From Mogibacterium sp. (lineage in GTDB: Bacteria > Bacillota > Clostridia > Peptostreptococcales > Anaerovoracaceae), in contig JAFWGQ010000010.1 of the NCBI GenBank assembly GCA_017512365.1, forward strand, positions 62,001-126,000: DNA of 64,000 bases, written 5' to 3'. Each line of letters starts with the position of its first letter. The stretch's first letter is position 1. The position numbers and the translations under genes are program-made. This document shows positions 62,623 to 64,000 of the stretch, in pieces. The notes below the pieces were generated by a model. The model worked only from the letters and a program-made list of their open reading frames with translations. It made no database searches and had not been told where the DNA came from.

Positions 62623-62850
62623 ATGGTATTTGAAAAGATAAAGGCTCTTATCGCAGAACAGCTGGATGTCGATGCTTCGACGATCACCATGGAGACTGAT
62701 TTCATGAAGGACCTCGAGGCAGACTCGCTTGACGCGGTAGAGATCATCCTCGGCGTAGAGGACGAATACGGCATCGAAATCCCTGATGAAGTCGCAGAGA
62801 ACTTCACAAAGGTCGGCGACATCGTCAAGTATGTAGAGGAGAACAAGTAA
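62623..62850 (+). CDS. acpP: Acyl carrier protein
   Basis: A 75-residue acidic four-helix protein. S35 in ADSLDAVE is the phosphopantetheine site. AAAAGGAG precedes the ATG. It stands alone from other fatty-acid genes but directly before rex, and has its own strong promoter. Confidence 0.95.
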   Translation: MVFEKIKALIAEQLDVDASTITMETDFMKDLEADSLDAVEIILGVEDEYGIEIPDEVAENFTKVGDIVKYVEENK

Positions 62851-62865
62851 GCGGGGGAGACATAA

Positions 62866-63510
62866 ATGGGCAAGACGAAAGTATCAAATGCGATCATTCG
62901 AAGACTGCCTCGCTACAGAAGATATCTGGGATATCTCCAGACAAAAGGTATCAAAAAAATCTCGTCGAACGAACTCAGCGAGATGATCGGCTATACCGCA
63001 TCGCAGATCAGACAGGATCTGAACACTTTCGGAGAGTTCGGACAGCAGGGCTACGGCTATGAGGTCGACAAGCTCTACAGGGAGATCAACAAGATCCTCG
63101 GTCTTGACAGGGAATACAGGACAGTCGTCGTCGGAGTCGGAAACCTCGGACAGGCGATCACGAACTACACCTATTACTACAAGATAGGCTTCAATATCAT
63201 GGGCCTCTTCGACGTGAATCCGAGGGTCATCGGCAATGTCATCAACGATGTGGAAGTCCTTGACAGCGCTGACCTTGAAGACTATGTCAGAAGGGAAGGA
63301 ATCGACATAGGCATAATATGCGTCAACAGGGAGAACGCCCAGCAGGTGGCCGATTCACTCGTTGACGGAGGAGTAAAGGGGATATGGAACTTCGCTCCTA
63401 TCGATCTGGTCGTTCCCGAAGATGTCGCGCTGGAGTCAGTGCACCTTTCCGACAGTCTGCACGCTCTGTCATTCATGATCAAGAGCAAGGAAGAGGAAGG
63501 CAGGGACTAG
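62866..63510 (+). CDS. rex: Redox-sensing transcriptional repressor Rex
   Basis: A 214-residue repressor. A winged-helix DNA-binding domain (about 1-80, SQIRQDLNTFGEFGQQGYGY) precedes a Rossmann domain with VVVGVGNLGQA (87-97). It binds TTGTTAA-type palindromes when NADH is low and releases DNA when NADH rises, controlling fermentation genes. GGGGGAG precedes the ATG. A matching core palindrome sits on the promoter at 6.18 kb. acpP and rex probably share a transcript. Confidence 0.95.
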   Translation: MGKTKVSNAIIRRLPRYRRYLGYLQTKGIKKISSNELSEMIGYTASQIRQDLNTFGEFGQQGYGYEVDKLYREINKILGLDREYRTVVVGVGNLGQAITNYTYYYKIGFNIMGLFDVNPRVIGNVINDVEVLDSADLEDYVRREGIDIGIICVNRENAQQVADSLVDGGVKGIWNFAPIDLVVPEDVALESVHLSDSLHALSFMIKSKEEEGRD

Positions 63511-63534
63511 CGCCGGGCAAAATGAAAGCAAAAT

Positions 63535-63564
63535 AAAATCCCGTAGCCTCTGCTACGGGATTTT
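63535..63564. terminator. Bidirectional terminator between rex and ferredoxin
   Basis: AAAATCCCGTAGC pairs perfectly with GCTACGGGATTTT around CTCT; T runs are present on both strands. Confidence 0.93.
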
Positions 63565-63582
63565 GATAATCTGTGTGTCAGA

Positions 63583-63750
63583 CTATGCCTCAGCAGGCGC
63601 ACCTACAGGGCAGTTGGCAGCACATGCTCCGCAGTCGATGCACTTGCTCTCATCGACAACGTAAGGTGTACCCTCAGCGATCGCCTCGGCAGGGCAGTTA
63701 TCCTTGCAGACGCCGCAGGCAATGCACTCATCAGAGATCTTATATGCCAT
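63583..63750 (-). CDS. 2[4Fe-4S] clostridial-type ferredoxin
   Basis: A 55-residue electron carrier. Two CxxCxxCxxxCP motifs, CIACGVCKDNCP and CIDCGACAANCP, match classic clostridial ferredoxins. The start at 63750 follows AAGGAGG; the longer frame upstream is not coding. It would accept electrons from the Vor oxidoreductase. Promoter TTACTT-N17-TATACT lies upstream. Confidence 0.95.
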   Translation of the reverse strand: MAYKISDECIACGVCKDNCPAEAIAEGTPYVVDESKCIDCGACAANCPVGAPAEA

Positions 63751-63788
63751 AGTGTTACCTCCTTCTTTAAGATAATATCTACAAGCGA

Positions 63789-63817
63789 AGTATAACACCG
63801 GCAAAGCCAAAAAGTAA
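63789..63817 (-). promoter_or_regulatory. Promoter of ferredoxin gene
   Basis: On the minus strand TTACTT (63812-63817), 17-nt spacer, TATACT (63789-63794). Confidence 0.7.
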
Positions 63818-63833
63818 ATAATAATAAAAAAAT

Positions 63834-64000
63834 ATGAAAGTCGCGTCATTTACGGGAAAAAGCGGAACGGGAAAAAGCTTCCAGGCAACTGCGCTCGCGC
63901 AGAGCCGCGGTTTTGATGCCATAATCGATGACGGCCTGCTCATATACAAGGGCCGGATAGTCGCCGGCTCATCGGCCAAGAAATGCGCATCGAAGGCAGC
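63834..64000 (+). CDS. P-loop ATP-binding protein, 5' part (continues beyond window)
   Basis: The reading frame is open from ATG 63834 to the window end (55 codons, no stop). It begins MKVASFTGKSGTGKSFQATA with a perfect Walker A (GKSGTGKS), then GFDAIIDDGLLIYKGRIVAG and KKCASKAA. There is no Shine-Dalgarno site; the sequence just upstream is a run of A and T. A small kinase or switch ATPase is possible; the family cannot be named from this part. Divergent from the ferredoxin gene. Confidence 0.7.
   Translation, partial: MKVASFTGKSGTGKSFQATALAQSRGFDAIIDDGLLIYKGRIVAGSSAKKCASKA

Overview
This 64 kb window looks like chromosomal DNA of an anaerobic, moderately GC-rich Firmicute of the class Clostridia. 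The evidence is a 2[4Fe-4S] clostridial ferredoxin, a four-subunit 2-oxoacid:ferredoxin oxidoreductase, a Rex redox repressor, an FMN riboswitch controlling an ECF-type riboflavin transporter, PyrK-dependent (type 1B) dihydroorotate dehydrogenase, strong Gram-positive Shine-Dalgarno sites and classic sigma-A promoters. No sporulation, rRNA, phage or insertion-sequence genes are visible. The genus cannot be fixed from the sequence alone.

Layout. 0-8 kb: end of an ABC exporter, a large membrane GGDEF/EAL protein with a degenerate GGDEF motif, a VanY-like lipoprotein that has lost its central catalytic segment, a YbaK/ProX-type editing protein, and a strongly expressed-looking multi-span membrane protein. 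8-18 kb: cysK, divergent from an Rrf2 regulator with two matching operator-like sites between them, then a co-directional run nimA-like, thiN, pyrC, pyrK, pyrD, pyrF, pyrE, a YdcZ-type transporter, a nitrilase-family amidase and two small membrane proteins. 18-25 kb: rluD-family and lspA (minus), a RsbU/SpoIIE-type phosphatase, a small protein with a double-glycine leader motif, a dicarboxylate symporter with an extra N-terminal domain, and two membrane proteins. 24.9-27.8 kb: a lower-GC islet with a Phd/Doc toxin-antitoxin pair, a membrane M28 peptidase and a membrane protein, next to tRNA-Val and a broken tRNA copy. 28-38.5 kb: rqcH, a DUF4914 P-loop protein, an ECF sigma factor with a beta-propeller anti-sigma-like partner, a C_GCAxxG_C_C protein, a RarD-type permease, a duplicated class II aldolase and a glycosyltransferase. 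38.6-43 kb: the vor operon, followed by a NifX-SlyD fusion protein. 43-64 kb: housekeeping genes metG, tatD, tilS, ftsH, a PucR regulator, coaX, dus, a branched-chain amino-acid-type binding lipoprotein, a Sapep dipeptidase, ribU, the t6A set tsaE-tsaB-rimI-tsaD, an ABC-F ATPase, acpP, rex, ferredoxin and the start of a P-loop protein.

How it fits together. The core is fermentative anaerobic metabolism: branched-chain 2-oxoacids are oxidised by Vor with electrons passed to ferredoxin, and Rex reads NADH/NAD+. A Rex-like palindrome sits on the -10 of the membrane protein at 6.26 kb. Pyrimidine synthesis (pyrC to pyrE, without pyrB or carAB here), cysteine synthesis, riboflavin uptake and tRNA/ribosome quality control make up the rest.

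The most unusual signal is non-coding: between metG and tatD (45.75-46.01 kb) there are four units, each a GGTGTA followed exactly 31 nt later by TACACC. Other notable items are the NifX-SlyD fusion, the VanY deletion derivative, the tRNA-Val fragment that supplies the stop codon of rqcH, an imperfect-inverted-repeat element between rimI and tsaD, and several REP-like hairpins.
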